From contig BNUW01000055.1 of the NCBI GenBank assembly GCA_025997655.1, positions 1 through 15,182 on the forward strand: a stretch of DNA of 15,182 nucleotides, written 5' to 3'. This document shows positions 6,964 to 13,214 of this stretch, one piece after another. The notes under the pieces are model-generated. The model did no database searches. It was not told the origin of the DNA and saw nothing but the letters and a program-made list of their open reading frames with translations. Position 1 is the stretch's first letter. The number at the start of each line of letters is the position of its first letter. The position numbers and the translations under genes are program-made. This stretch comes from Spirochaetia bacterium. GTDB taxonomy: Bacteria > Spirochaetota > Spirochaetia > Treponematales > Breznakiellaceae.

Positions 6964-7092
6964 AAAAGAAACAATGCCAATAAATGGTATTGGGGGTGGC
7001 AGTGGGAAAGTATAGGGGGGACCCTCCGGGGGGACCCTGTACTTTCTCACTGACAGGACCCCCCACTATCCTTTTCTCCCATTGTTTCTTTT
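6964..7092. mobile_element. Palindromic element B, inverted relative of element A, at the 3' end of ymdB
   Basis: The 93-bp core at 6982-7074 is the reverse complement of 6191-6283 with seven differences. It is bracketed by a perfect 13-bp inverted pair, 6964-6976 (AAAAGAAACAATG) and 7080-7092, which shares nothing with the arms of element A. The 7080-7092 arm lies inside the ymdB coding region, and the core supplies that gene's last codons and stop. The hairpin GGGGGGACCCTGT with ACAGGACCCCCC is conserved. The core and the arm pair share the same centre (about 7028), so the arms belong to the structure rather than arising by chance. Confidence 0.6.
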
Positions 7093-7886
7093 ACCGGAAC
7101 CCCCCATTGTATCCGTTCAATAGAGAGAGCCTTTCCCCGGCTGTCTATGTCCAGGTAAACTCCCTGGAGTTCAGGCTGCTCCCAAGCCTCCCTGGTCCAG
7201 TCGGGGATGCCCGTAAGGTATTCTTTGATACGCTCGTCCTTGTCCACCCCTCCCACGGAATTTTGGCTGCCCGTGCGGCCCGCATCGGTGATTACCGCGG
7301 TGCCCCCGGGAAGCACCGTCTCATCGGCGGTCTGGACACGGGTATGGGAACCAATTACGGCGGAACAGGCTCCGTCCGCCAGGGCAAAGAGGGTGCGTTT
7401 TTCCGCAGTGGCCTCGGCGTGGAAGTCCAGGATGATGTAGGGGGTTTCTCGCCGGAGCCGTTCCAGAAGTACCGGGATGCGGGCGAAAGGGTTATCCCCG
7501 TGGAGCCGGGTAAAACCGCTTTGGCCTAAGAGGACCGCCACGGCTACCTTCATGGAACCGGAGGTGTTATCGATATGGTAAACCCGTGCGCCTATGCCCG
7601 GCGCTTGGGGGTTGAGGTTTTCCGGACGCAGCACGTAGGGGATCTTGCCCAGGTTTTCCACCAGGTCTTTTTTGTAGAAGCAACATTCACCGGTACTCAG
7701 CACGTTTACCCCCAGCTTGCGGAGATAGGCGGCGTGGTTACGCCCCAGGCCGTTGCCTCCGGTGACGCCGTCCGCGCCGGCGATGATGAAGTCTGCGGGT
7801 TTTTGCTTTTTCAGCTCCGGCAAGGCCGTTTTCAGGGCATATATACCGGCTTTTCCGACTATTTCGGCGATGTAGAGGACCTTCAA
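7047..7886 (-). CDS. YmdB-family (TIGR00282-type) metallophosphoesterase-like protein with altered metal site
   Basis: The 279-residue protein aligns end to end with the YmdB family, whose B. subtilis member is a 2',3'-cyclic-nucleotide phosphodiesterase. Family blocks are clear: MKVLYIAEIVGKAG (1-14), LDFHAEATAEKR (153-164), VIGSHTRVQTADE (177-189) and LPGGTAVITDAGRTG (192-206). Compared from memory with B. subtilis YmdB, without gaps over the first 75 residues, several site residues differ: Asp8 is Glu8, Glu39 is Asp39, Asn40 is Gly40, Asn67 is Glu67, the general acid His68 is Cys68, and the second His of GTHTH is Arg183. His156 and His181 remain. It may bind different metals or be non-catalytic. 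The start is TTG 7886 behind GGAGG. The last few residues are encoded by element B. It lies 14 bases after the TPR gene. Confidence 0.82.
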   Translation of the reverse strand: MKVLYIAEIVGKAGIYALKTALPELKKQKPADFIIAGADGVTGGNGLGRNHAAYLRKLGVNVLSTGECCFYKKDLVENLGKIPYVLRPENLNPQAPGIGARVYHIDNTSGSMKVAVAVLLGQSGFTRLHGDNPFARIPVLLERLRRETPYIILDFHAEATAEKRTLFALADGACSAVIGSHTRVQTADETVLPGGTAVITDAGRTGSQNSVGGVDKDERIKEYLTGIPDWTREAWEQPELQGVYLDIDSRGKALSIERIQWGVPVKETMGEKDSGGSCQ

Positions 7887-7900
7887 AAAATCCTCCGGGA

Positions 7901-8449
7901 TTAAGTGTTGATGGGACGGACGGGATAGCCCATGTCGGGGGATAACTGGCTGAGGATACGCTCGAATTCCGCCGCCGCCCGGTAATCATGGAGCTTCCGG
8001 CAGGCGTCCCGCAGGTTGTAGAGGGCTTCGTAATACATGGGCGCCAGGCTTACCGCCTCTTCAAAGCAATGCCGGGCTTCATCGTAGCTGCCCTCCACAA
8101 AGTAGAGGACCCCCAGGTTGTTCCAGGTTTTTGGGGAACAGTCGTCACGGGCAAGGGCGGAATGGTAGCATTCCTCGGCGAGGTCAAACTGTTCTACTTC
8201 GTAGTAGATCAGCCCCATGCTGACCCAGGCTTCGGCTAAGTCGTCGTCGATAAAAACCGCCCGTTGAAAACTGATCAGGGCTTCCTCGTAGTCCCCTGTT
8301 CTTTGCTGGGCAATTCCCAGGTTCATCCAGAGCAGGGGGTTTTCCGGTTCCATGATCAGGGCCTTTCTGAACAGGGGAATCGCTTCATAAGGCCGGTTTG
8401 CCTCCGTTAAGGCAATACCGGAGTTGTTTAAAGATGCCGCTGTTTCCAT
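7901..8449 (-). CDS. Tetratricopeptide-repeat (TPR) protein
   Basis: The 182-residue protein is almost entirely TPR: five 34-residue units at about 5-38, 39-72, 73-106, 107-140 and 141-174. They show the expected pattern, for example LWMNLGIAQQRTGDYEEAL and TWNNLGVLYFVEGSYDEA. There is no signal peptide, membrane segment or fused enzyme domain, so it is a cytosolic protein-protein scaffold of unknown partner. ATG 8449 follows a GGGAGGGGG ribosome binding site. It has its own promoter and is 14 bases upstream of the ymdB-like gene, so the two are probably co-transcribed. That pairing is the only hint to function. Confidence 0.85.
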   Translation of the reverse strand: METAASLNNSGIALTEANRPYEAIPLFRKALIMEPENPLLWMNLGIAQQRTGDYEEALISFQRAVFIDDDLAEAWVSMGLIYYEVEQFDLAEECYHSALARDDCSPKTWNNLGVLYFVEGSYDEARHCFEEAVSLAPMYYEALYNLRDACRKLHDYRAAAEFERILSQLSPDMGYPVRPINT

Positions 8450-8467
8450 TACGCCCCCTCCCGTCTA

Positions 8468-8496
8468 AATATAACCCATCATCGGCGTAAGAACAA
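8468..8496 (-). promoter_or_regulatory. Promoter of the TPR-ymdB pair
   Basis: On the minus strand, TTGTTC (8491-8496) and TATATT (8468-8473) are 17 bases apart, giving a start near 8461. The leader would be only about 11 bases and is almost wholly the ribosome binding site. The -35 box lies just before the stop codon of the SGNH gene. Confidence 0.5.
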
Positions 8497-8499
8497 TGC

Positions 8500-9144
8500 C
8501 TAGCTGTTTTTCCTGATGATCTCCGCCACCGCTTCCGCCAGTTTCCGGTGATCCTCCGGGGCAAGGTGGATGCCGTCCACCGCACTGGTACGAATCACCG
8601 TACCGGCTTCAAAAAACAGGACGCCGCTTTCCTTCGCCAGGTTCTTGTAGTGGTGGGTCATCTTTTTTGAGAGTTCCACCGTATTGCCGAATATATGGAG
8701 GAACCCCATGGATTCCACTGTCGGGGGCGGGCAGACCATCAGGATTTTTGGGGACATCTCTCCGGGGCCGGTCCGGGAGTCCTGGATGGTGGTGACCACC
8801 TTCTGCACCCCGGCGGCTATATCAAAGGGGGTCGGGCTGAACCGGGGCTTCAGGTCATTGGTGCCCAGCATGACCACCACCCAATCCAGGGGTTTGTGGC
8901 TTTCCAGGATAGGGATGAGCTGGCGCAGGCCGTTCCGGTCCCCCTCAATGGGGTCCTCCCGGCAGCTGGTTCTGCCGTTAAGGCCCTCCTCCACCACCCA
9001 GTAGGGAGGGTCCTCCCAATCGGCGCCGGTATTGAGCAGCCGCCATAAGACCATGGGCCACCGGGTTTTATGGTCATACCGTTCCCCGGAAAGGGGGGCA
9101 TAACCCCAGGTATTTGAATCACCGTAACAAAGAATAGTTTTCAT
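8500..9144 (-). CDS. SGNH/GDSL-family esterase, arylesterase (MsAcT-like)
   Basis: The 214-residue hydrolase has all four SGNH blocks: catalytic Ser10 in GDSNTWG (8-14), the block II Gly in EEGLNGRTS (52-60), Asn96 in GTND (94-97), and the Asp190-His193 pair in DGIHL. The segments RWPMVL, EEGLNGRTS and PLDWVVVMLGTNDLK closely recall the Mycobacterium smegmatis acyltransferase/arylesterase group, which acts on small acyl esters. That comparison is from memory and the natural substrate is unknown. No signal peptide is present, so it should be cytosolic. ATG 9144 follows GGAG at seven bases. It begins 20 bases past the groES terminator and I find no convincing promoter of its own, so it may depend on read-through. 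Confidence 0.88.
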   Translation of the reverse strand: MKTILCYGDSNTWGYAPLSGERYDHKTRWPMVLWRLLNTGADWEDPPYWVVEEGLNGRTSCREDPIEGDRNGLRQLIPILESHKPLDWVVVMLGTNDLKPRFSPTPFDIAAGVQKVVTTIQDSRTGPGEMSPKILMVCPPPTVESMGFLHIFGNTVELSKKMTHHYKNLAKESGVLFFEAGTVIRTSAVDGIHLAPEDHRKLAEAVAEIIRKNS

Positions 9145-9163
9145 GGGTCTTCTCCGTGAAACG

Positions 9164-9186
9164 AAAAAAACCCGGCCGGAGCCGGG
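9164..9186 (-). terminator. Rho-independent terminator of groES
   Basis: On the minus strand a perfect 6-bp stem (CCCGGC paired with GCCGGG, 9171-9176 and 9181-9186) with a four-base loop is followed by seven T residues (complement of 9164-9170). It lies 35 bases past the groES stop codon. The SGNH start codon is only 20 bases beyond. Confidence 0.85.
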
Positions 9187-9221
9187 CTTAATCCGAAAAT
9201 TTGTTCTTAGGGAAGAACGGC

Positions 9222-9494
9222 TTATTCGATAATGGCGATAATATCGGCCATTTTGAGGATAAGGTGCTCGGTTCCGTCAAACTTGACCTGGGTTCCGGCG
9301 TACTTGTCGTACATGACCTTGTCACCGGCCTTAACCGTGATCTTCACTTCCTCAGTCCCTTCCCCCACCGCCGTTACGGTCCCTGTTTGGGTCTTTTCCT
9401 GGGCGTTATCGGGGATAATGATCCCTCCGGCGGTCTTTGCCTCGCTCTTCTCCAGCTTAACAATGACCCTGTCGGCCAAAGGCTTTACCTTCAT
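9222..9494 (-). CDS. groES: Co-chaperonin GroES (Hsp10)
   Basis: This 90-residue protein is the lid of the GroEL folding chamber in the cytosol. It shows the family pattern throughout: the opening [10 protein letters not shown], the mobile loop with TAGGIIIPD (about residues 20-28) that contacts GroEL, VGEG, the segment [15 protein letters not shown], and the end [16 protein letters not shown] 9494 was chosen over an in-frame ATG four codons upstream because GGAGG sits five bases before it. groEL is absent from this window; separation of groES and groEL is known in Treponema pallidum. The gene appears to be a single-gene unit, with a promoter at 9544-9573 and a strong terminator. I find no CIRCE operator. 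Confidence 0.96.
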   Translation of the reverse strand: MKVKPLADRVIVKLEKSEAKTAGGIIIPDNAQEKTQTGTVTAVGEGTEEVKITVKAGDKVMYDKYAGTQVKFDGTEHLILKMADIIAIIE

Positions 9495-9543
9495 ATGGTC
9501 CTCCATTCTATTAGTGATAAGTAGTAAGTGTTTCGATACATAG

Positions 9544-9573
9544 AATATACCAAGAATACCCCGCGTGGGTCAA
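9544..9573 (-). promoter_or_regulatory. Promoter of groES
   Basis: On the minus strand, TTGACC (9568-9573) and TATATT (9544-9549) have an 18-base spacer. This is a vegetative-type promoter in the short gap after rlpA. No sigma32-type or CIRCE sequence is visible, so any heat control would have to act in another way. Confidence 0.5.
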
Positions 9574-9581
9574 GAAATTTC

Positions 9582-10532
9582 TTATTCTTCCCGGATAAGA
9601 ACTTCCCGGAATCCAACGGAACCGAGCTTTCCCGCCAGGCTTTCGACGTCATCCGCCCGTACGCCGGAGATCACTACCCGGTAATAGTCATTATACCGTT
9701 CATAGGCCGGTTCAAGCCCCGTGCTTTTTACGCGGTCAAATGCCTCTACCGCATTCCGGGTGTTCTGGTAGGCTCCTACCTGGACACGGTACCGCTTATT
9801 CGTGCCAAGGGGGGGGATCCCCGGTTTAACCACCGCCGGGCTGGCGCTAAACAATGCCGGGGGTTGCGCTGGTTGTGAGAATACCGGCGGCGGCGCCGGG
9901 TATGCCGGCTGTTGGGCTGTTGCAGGCGGCTGTACCGGGTATGCCGGATATGCGGGCTGCTGTGCCGGTGCGGATGGCTGCGCCGGATATGCCGGATATG
10001 TGGGCTGCGGATATGCCGGGTATGCGGGTTGTTGGGCTGCTGCGGGGGGCTGTGCCGGAATAGGCGCTATCCAGGGGTCGGATTCGGCCGGCCCCGTCGA
10101 TACTGCCGACGGGGTCGGTGCGGCCCCTTCCCCGGCTAACTCTACCAGCACCGGGGCAGTACCGGTACTGATTATGTCCAGCACCTCCGCGGCGGCCCGG
10201 GAAATATCGATGATCCGGGTGTTTACAAAGGGTCCTCTATCATTCACCCGGACAATCACCTGCTTTCTGTTCTGGGTATTGGTTACCCGCAGCATGGTGC
10301 CGAAGGGCAGGGTGGGGTGGGCGGCGGTCATCTGGGCAGGATTGAAAAGCTCCCCCGACGCGGTGGGGCGGCCCTCAAACTCCGTGCCGTACCAGGATGC
10401 GATTCCGTCCTGGCGGAAGGCGGCGTTGCCGATACCGCCGGCAGTTTCATCAGTAACGCTGTCCTGAGCCCGGAGGGTGCAAAATGCGGCCAATACAAGG
10501 AATACAATGAAAAATCCGCTTTTCTGTTTCAT
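9582..10532 (-). CDS. rlpA: RlpA-like protein: double-psi beta-barrel plus C-terminal SPOR domain
   Basis: The 316-residue envelope protein has a signal peptide (hydrophobic 7-20, cleavage near LRA at 22). It then has an RlpA double-psi beta-barrel at about 41-120 (GIASWYGTEFEGRPTASGE and VRVNDRGPF), a Pro/Ala/Tyr/Gln-rich linker at about 158-225, and a SPOR domain at about 247-316 (YRVQVGAYQNTRNA). SPOR domains bind denuded septal peptidoglycan; RlpA of Pseudomonas aeruginosa is a lytic transglycosylase there. Glu61 and His72 match active-site positions, but the Asp three residues after the Glu is Asn64. There is no lipobox cysteine at the cleavage site. The gene lies 37 bases after the HAD gene, is probably co-transcribed with it, and has no obvious ribosome binding site. 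Confidence 0.88.
   Translation of the reverse strand: MKQKSGFFIVFLVLAAFCTLRAQDSVTDETAGGIGNAAFRQDGIASWYGTEFEGRPTASGELFNPAQMTAAHPTLPFGTMLRVTNTQNRKQVIVRVNDRGPFVNTRIIDISRAAAEVLDIISTGTAPVLVELAGEGAAPTPSAVSTGPAESDPWIAPIPAQPPAAAQQPAYPAYPQPTYPAYPAQPSAPAQQPAYPAYPVQPPATAQQPAYPAPPPVFSQPAQPPALFSASPAVVKPGIPPLGTNKRYRVQVGAYQNTRNAVEAFDRVKSTGLEPAYERYNDYYRVVISGVRADDVESLAGKLGSVGFREVLIREE
9858..10061. repeat. Degenerate tandem repeats coding the RlpA linker
   Basis: Imperfect repeats encode variants of QQPAYPAYP-x-QP (residues 158-225 of the RlpA-like protein). Units containing AQQPAYPAYP occur at about 166-174 and 190-199, with a shorter form at 207-213. The linker is extended and flexible and may span from the membrane or septum to the glycan. 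Such arrays can gain or lose units by slippage. Confidence 0.7.
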
Positions 10533-10569
10533 AGGTTCATTATCGGCAGAGTATGATAGAAGCTTACTA

Positions 10570-11412
10570 TTAAATTATTTCCCTGAAGGGAATGCTTTCC
10601 TTTCCGAGAATATACCGTTCTATCAGGTCCGCTACACCGTCATCATCGTTGGATTTGTCGGTGACCATGGCGGCGATGTCCTTGATCCGCTCATCCCCGT
10701 TAGCCATGGCTACCCCGATACCCGCCCAGCGGATCATCGCCTCGTCGTTCATGGAGTCCCCGATGGCAAGCACCGCGCTCCGGGGGATGCCCAGGACTTC
10801 CGCCACCTTTGCCAGACCGGTCCCCTTATCGACACCCTGGGGGAGTATCTCCAGGAAATAGGGTTTACTGGTAAAGATAGTGGATTCTTCGCCGATGTAG
10901 GTTTTCAGGATGTTTTCCAGGGGCCGGAGGGTCATGGGGTCCCCGGGGATGAGCAGTTTGTAACAGCCGTGGCCCACCATGGCCCGGAAATTTTCTACCA
11001 CCACCTGCCGTAAGCCCGTAAGTTTTTGGTCATAATCGGCAAATTCATTGGGGCGGGAGATATACATGATGTCATCTTCGTAGAGCTGCACCGGGAAGCC
11101 CTCCGCCGATGCCAGATCGTAGGCAATCAGGGCTGTTTTTGAGGGGATCTTCGCTTCGTAGATGAGTTTTCCCGTGTGACTTTCCTGGATCATGGTGCCG
11201 TTATTGCAAATAAGGTAACCCGGTCGTTTGTGGAGCCCTAAAAGCCGGGCAAAGTGCTCCATAGCCGAAGGAATCCGCCCCGAAGCAAGGACCACCACAC
11301 AACCCTGGGTTTCCGCCTTCCTGATAGCATTCCGGGTCCGGAACGAGATGGTCAGATCCGACCGCAGCAGGGTATCATCTAAATCAATGGCAAGCATTTG
11401 TATGGATGTCAT
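10570..11412 (-). CDS. Cof-type HAD-IIB hydrolase (sugar or nucleotide phosphatase)
   Basis: The 280-residue product has the HAD fold of the Cof group: motif I DLDDTLL with nucleophile Asp10 and acid/base Asp12, motif II Ser44 (ASGR), and motif IV GDSMND at 218-223. A large type-C2B cap lies between motifs II and III, as in YidA or Cof. Such enzymes dephosphorylate sugar phosphates, pyridoxal phosphate or flavin precursors; the substrate cannot be told from sequence. I place the start at ATG 11412, preceded by AAGGAG at seven bases, rather than the in-frame GTG at 11442, which would lie across the palindrome region. It diverges from parA and is 37 bases upstream of rlpA. Confidence 0.87.
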   Translation of the reverse strand: MTSIQMLAIDLDDTLLRSDLTISFRTRNAIRKAETQGCVVVLASGRIPSAMEHFARLLGLHKRPGYLICNNGTMIQESHTGKLIYEAKIPSKTALIAYDLASAEGFPVQLYEDDIMYISRPNEFADYDQKLTGLRQVVVENFRAMVGHGCYKLLIPGDPMTLRPLENILKTYIGEESTIFTSKPYFLEILPQGVDKGTGLAKVAEVLGIPRSAVLAIGDSMNDEAMIRWAGIGVAMANGDERIKDIAAMVTDKSNDDDGVADLIERYILGKESIPFREII

Positions 11413-11442
11413 CCGGCGCTCCTTCAAGCTATGTACTAGCAC

Positions 11443-11461
11443 TGTTCAATAGCATTGAACA
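11443..11461. promoter_or_regulatory. 19-bp palindrome overlapping the parA promoter, candidate operator
   Basis: TGTTCAATAGCATTGAACA has perfect 8-bp arms around a three-base centre. Its right arm contains the -35 box of the parA promoter (11455-11460), and it lies 31 bases from the HAD start codon, so a protein bound here could control both divergent units. It does not match the canonical parS site (TGTTTCACGTGAAACA). Confidence 0.55.
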
Positions 11462-11483
11462 AGCATACCCATGGTATTATACT
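11455..11483 (+). promoter_or_regulatory. Promoter of the parA-parB operon
   Basis: TTGAAC at 11455-11460 and TATACT at 11478-11483 are separated by exactly 17 bases, giving a start near 11490. The in-frame ATG at 11471 lies between the two boxes and would not be transcribed. This supports ATG 11513 as the real parA start. Confidence 0.65.
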
Positions 11484-11512
11484 ATAGACTAGTTTTCAAT
11501 ACCGGTGGGGAA

Positions 11513-12271
11513 ATGGGCAGAGTATATGCTTTTGTAAACCAGAAGGGGGGGGTCGGCAAGACCACCTCCGCCATCAGCCTTGGGGCCTACTTTGCCGAAG
11601 CGGGAAAGTCGGTGCTTCTGGTGGATTTTGATTCCCAGGCAAACCTTTCCAGCGGTGTGGGACTGCGTTCCGCCAAACCCGGGGTGTATGAACTTATTTC
11701 CGGGACCGCCTCCCTTACCCAGGTTATCCGCCCCACGGAGATCCCCAACCTTTCGGTGATTCCCGCCAGCATCGACCTTTCCGGGGCTACGGTGGAACTT
11801 ATCGGGCAGGCGGAGCGGGATTTTTTCCTGAAGCACGCCCTGGAACCGGTGCGGAATACCTATGATTTTATCCTGATAGACTGCCCCCCTTCCCTTGGGG
11901 TGCTTACCATCAACGGCATGGTTGCCGCCGATGCGGTGCTTATCCCCATGCAGTGCGAATATTTCGCCATGGAGGGCCTCTCCCTGCTCTTCCAAACCAT
12001 TAAGCGTATCCAAAAAAAACTGAACCCCCATCTGGAAATCGGGGGGATATTCTTTACCATGTACGATTCACGGACCCGGCTGGCCCAGGAGGTGGTGACC
12101 AAGGTGTGCGGCTATTTTAAAGACAAGGTTTTTACTACCATCGTACCCCGGAATGTCCGGCTTTCCGAGGCCCCCTCCTTTGGCAAGCCCATTTCCCGCT
12201 ACGATCCCCAATGTTCCGGCGGCAAGGCCTACAATAGCCTGGCCGAGGAGGTGATGCGCCGTGGGGCATAA
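11513..12271 (+). CDS. parA: Chromosome-partitioning ATPase ParA (Soj)
   Basis: This 252-residue ATPase binds DNA non-specifically in its ATP state and, with ParB, moves or orients the replication origin region. The deviant Walker A motif KGGVGKTT occupies 11-18 (signature Lys11, catalytic Lys16). VDFDSQ (37-42) is the Walker A' motif and LIDCPPS (Asp123) the Walker B. It lacks the N-terminal helix-turn-helix of plasmid type Ia ParA, so it is the short chromosomal Soj type. ATG 11513 is favoured by the promoter position and by the protein starting just before its first strand. A run of eight G residues (11545-11552) lies inside the Walker A codons. It overlaps parB by 11 bases. Confidence 0.95.
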   Translation: MGRVYAFVNQKGGVGKTTSAISLGAYFAEAGKSVLLVDFDSQANLSSGVGLRSAKPGVYELISGTASLTQVIRPTEIPNLSVIPASIDLSGATVELIGQAERDFFLKHALEPVRNTYDFILIDCPPSLGVLTINGMVAADAVLIPMQCEYFAMEGLSLLFQTIKRIQKKLNPHLEIGGIFFTMYDSRTRLAQEVVTKVCGYFKDKVFTTIVPRNVRLSEAPSFGKPISRYDPQCSGGKAYNSLAEEVMRRGA

Positions 12272-13214
12272 AAGCCGTGGGTCTATAAGCCGCTTGGGCA
12301 AGGGCATTGACGCCCTGTTCCCGGTCGACCCGCTCATAGATCTTAATGATTACACCATGGATGATGTGGGCGAAACCGATGTAGCGAGTTCCGATGCCGG
12401 TACGGCGCTGAAAAGCCCGGGGACTATTTACAATATTCCCCTGGACAAACTCAAGGCCAACCCCGGCCAACCCCGCAAACGGTTTGAGGATGAAAGCCTG
12501 CAGGAACTAGCGGACTCTATCCGGGAGCAGGGGATCATCCAGCCGCTGATTGTGGAGGACGCCGGGGACGGAACCTGGATCATTGTTGCGGGGGAACGGC
12601 GGAGCAGGGCGGCCCTTCTTGCGGGGCTTACGGAAGTGCCGGTTATCATCCGTACCTATTCCGACGAAAAGCGCCTGGAGGTTTCTCTCATAGAGAATGT
12701 CCAGCGTGCGGACCTTAACCCCATGGAGGAGGCTTCCGCTTACCGGGGTCTCATGGAGCTTACCGGCCTTTCCCAGGACGAGGTGGCGGCTAAGGTGGGG
12801 AAAAACCGTTCCACCGTGGCCAATGCATTGCGGCTCCTCAAGCTGCTCCCGGCAGCCCGCTCTGCCCTGGAGAAGGGGGAACTCACCCCCGGTCACGGGC
12901 GGGCTATCCTGGCGGTGGATGGGGAGGCGGCACAAGAACGGCTCCTGGGGGAGATCCTCCGGGGGGGGCTGTCGGTGCGGGAGGCGGAGAAACGGGCGGC
13001 GGCGCTGAACGCGGGCGGCGGCGCTGAAACAGGGGCGGCCAAGGCGAAACCGGCGGCGGCTAAACGAGACCCGGAATTGGGGGCCATGGAGGATCGCTTC
13101 CGGGAGCGGCTGGGGACGAAGGTGGTTATCAACGGGGATTTGAAAAAGGGCAGCATCAGTATTGAGTATTATTCTATGGAAGATTTGGAGCGGCTGTTGG
13201 AGATATTGGGGTAA
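12261..13214 (+). CDS. parB: Chromosome-partitioning protein ParB (Spo0J)
   Basis: The 317-residue CTP-dependent clamp loads at parS sites and recruits SMC and ParA. It opens with SRLGKGIDALF (10-20), typical of chromosomal ParB. The ParB/Srx domain follows, with IPLDKLKANPGQPRK (59-73), the CTP-site motif GERRSR (111-116) and ENVQRADLNPMEEA (145-158). A helix-turn-helix lies at about 168-190 (TGLSQDEVAAKVGKNRSTV), then an Ala-rich linker and a C-terminal dimerisation segment ending LERLLEILG. The start is GTG at 12261 inside the end of parA, a coupled arrangement. No complete parS site is in the window, so the site must lie elsewhere. A run of eight G residues occurs at 12961-12968. Confidence 0.95.
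   Translation: MGHKSRGSISRLGKGIDALFPVDPLIDLNDYTMDDVGETDVASSDAGTALKSPGTIYNIPLDKLKANPGQPRKRFEDESLQELADSIREQGIIQPLIVEDAGDGTWIIVAGERRSRAALLAGLTEVPVIIRTYSDEKRLEVSLIENVQRADLNPMEEASAYRGLMELTGLSQDEVAAKVGKNRSTVANALRLLKLLPAARSALEKGELTPGHGRAILAVDGEAAQERLLGEILRGGLSVREAEKRAAALNAGGGAETGAAKAKPAAAKRDPELGAMEDRFRERLGTKVVINGDLKKGSISIEYYSMEDLERLLEILG

Noticed and set aside
9151..9166. A parS-like half-site (CGTGAAAC) upstream of the SGNH gene
   Set aside because: Only 11 of 16 bases match the parS consensus and the left half is not palindromic, so it is not a credible ParB site.
9495..9580. A CIRCE heat-shock operator upstream of groES
   Set aside because: No TTAGCACTC/GAGTGCTAA inverted repeat or close variant is present in the gap.
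9802..10467. A 221-codon plus-strand open frame opposite rlpA, rich in Gly, Cys, Ala and Tyr
   Set aside because: Its repetitive Cys/Gly character is the antisense of the Pro/Ala/Tyr linker repeats in rlpA, which has clear domains on the other strand.
10579..10592. A 6-bp stem hairpin (TTCCCTGAAGGGAA) near the 3' end of the HAD gene as a terminator
   Set aside because: It lies inside the coding region, has only a two-base loop and has no following T-run on the minus strand.
11443..11461. The palindrome upstream of parA as a parS site
   Set aside because: It is longer (19 bp), has a three-base centre and lacks the central CACGTG of parS. It is kept as a candidate operator only.
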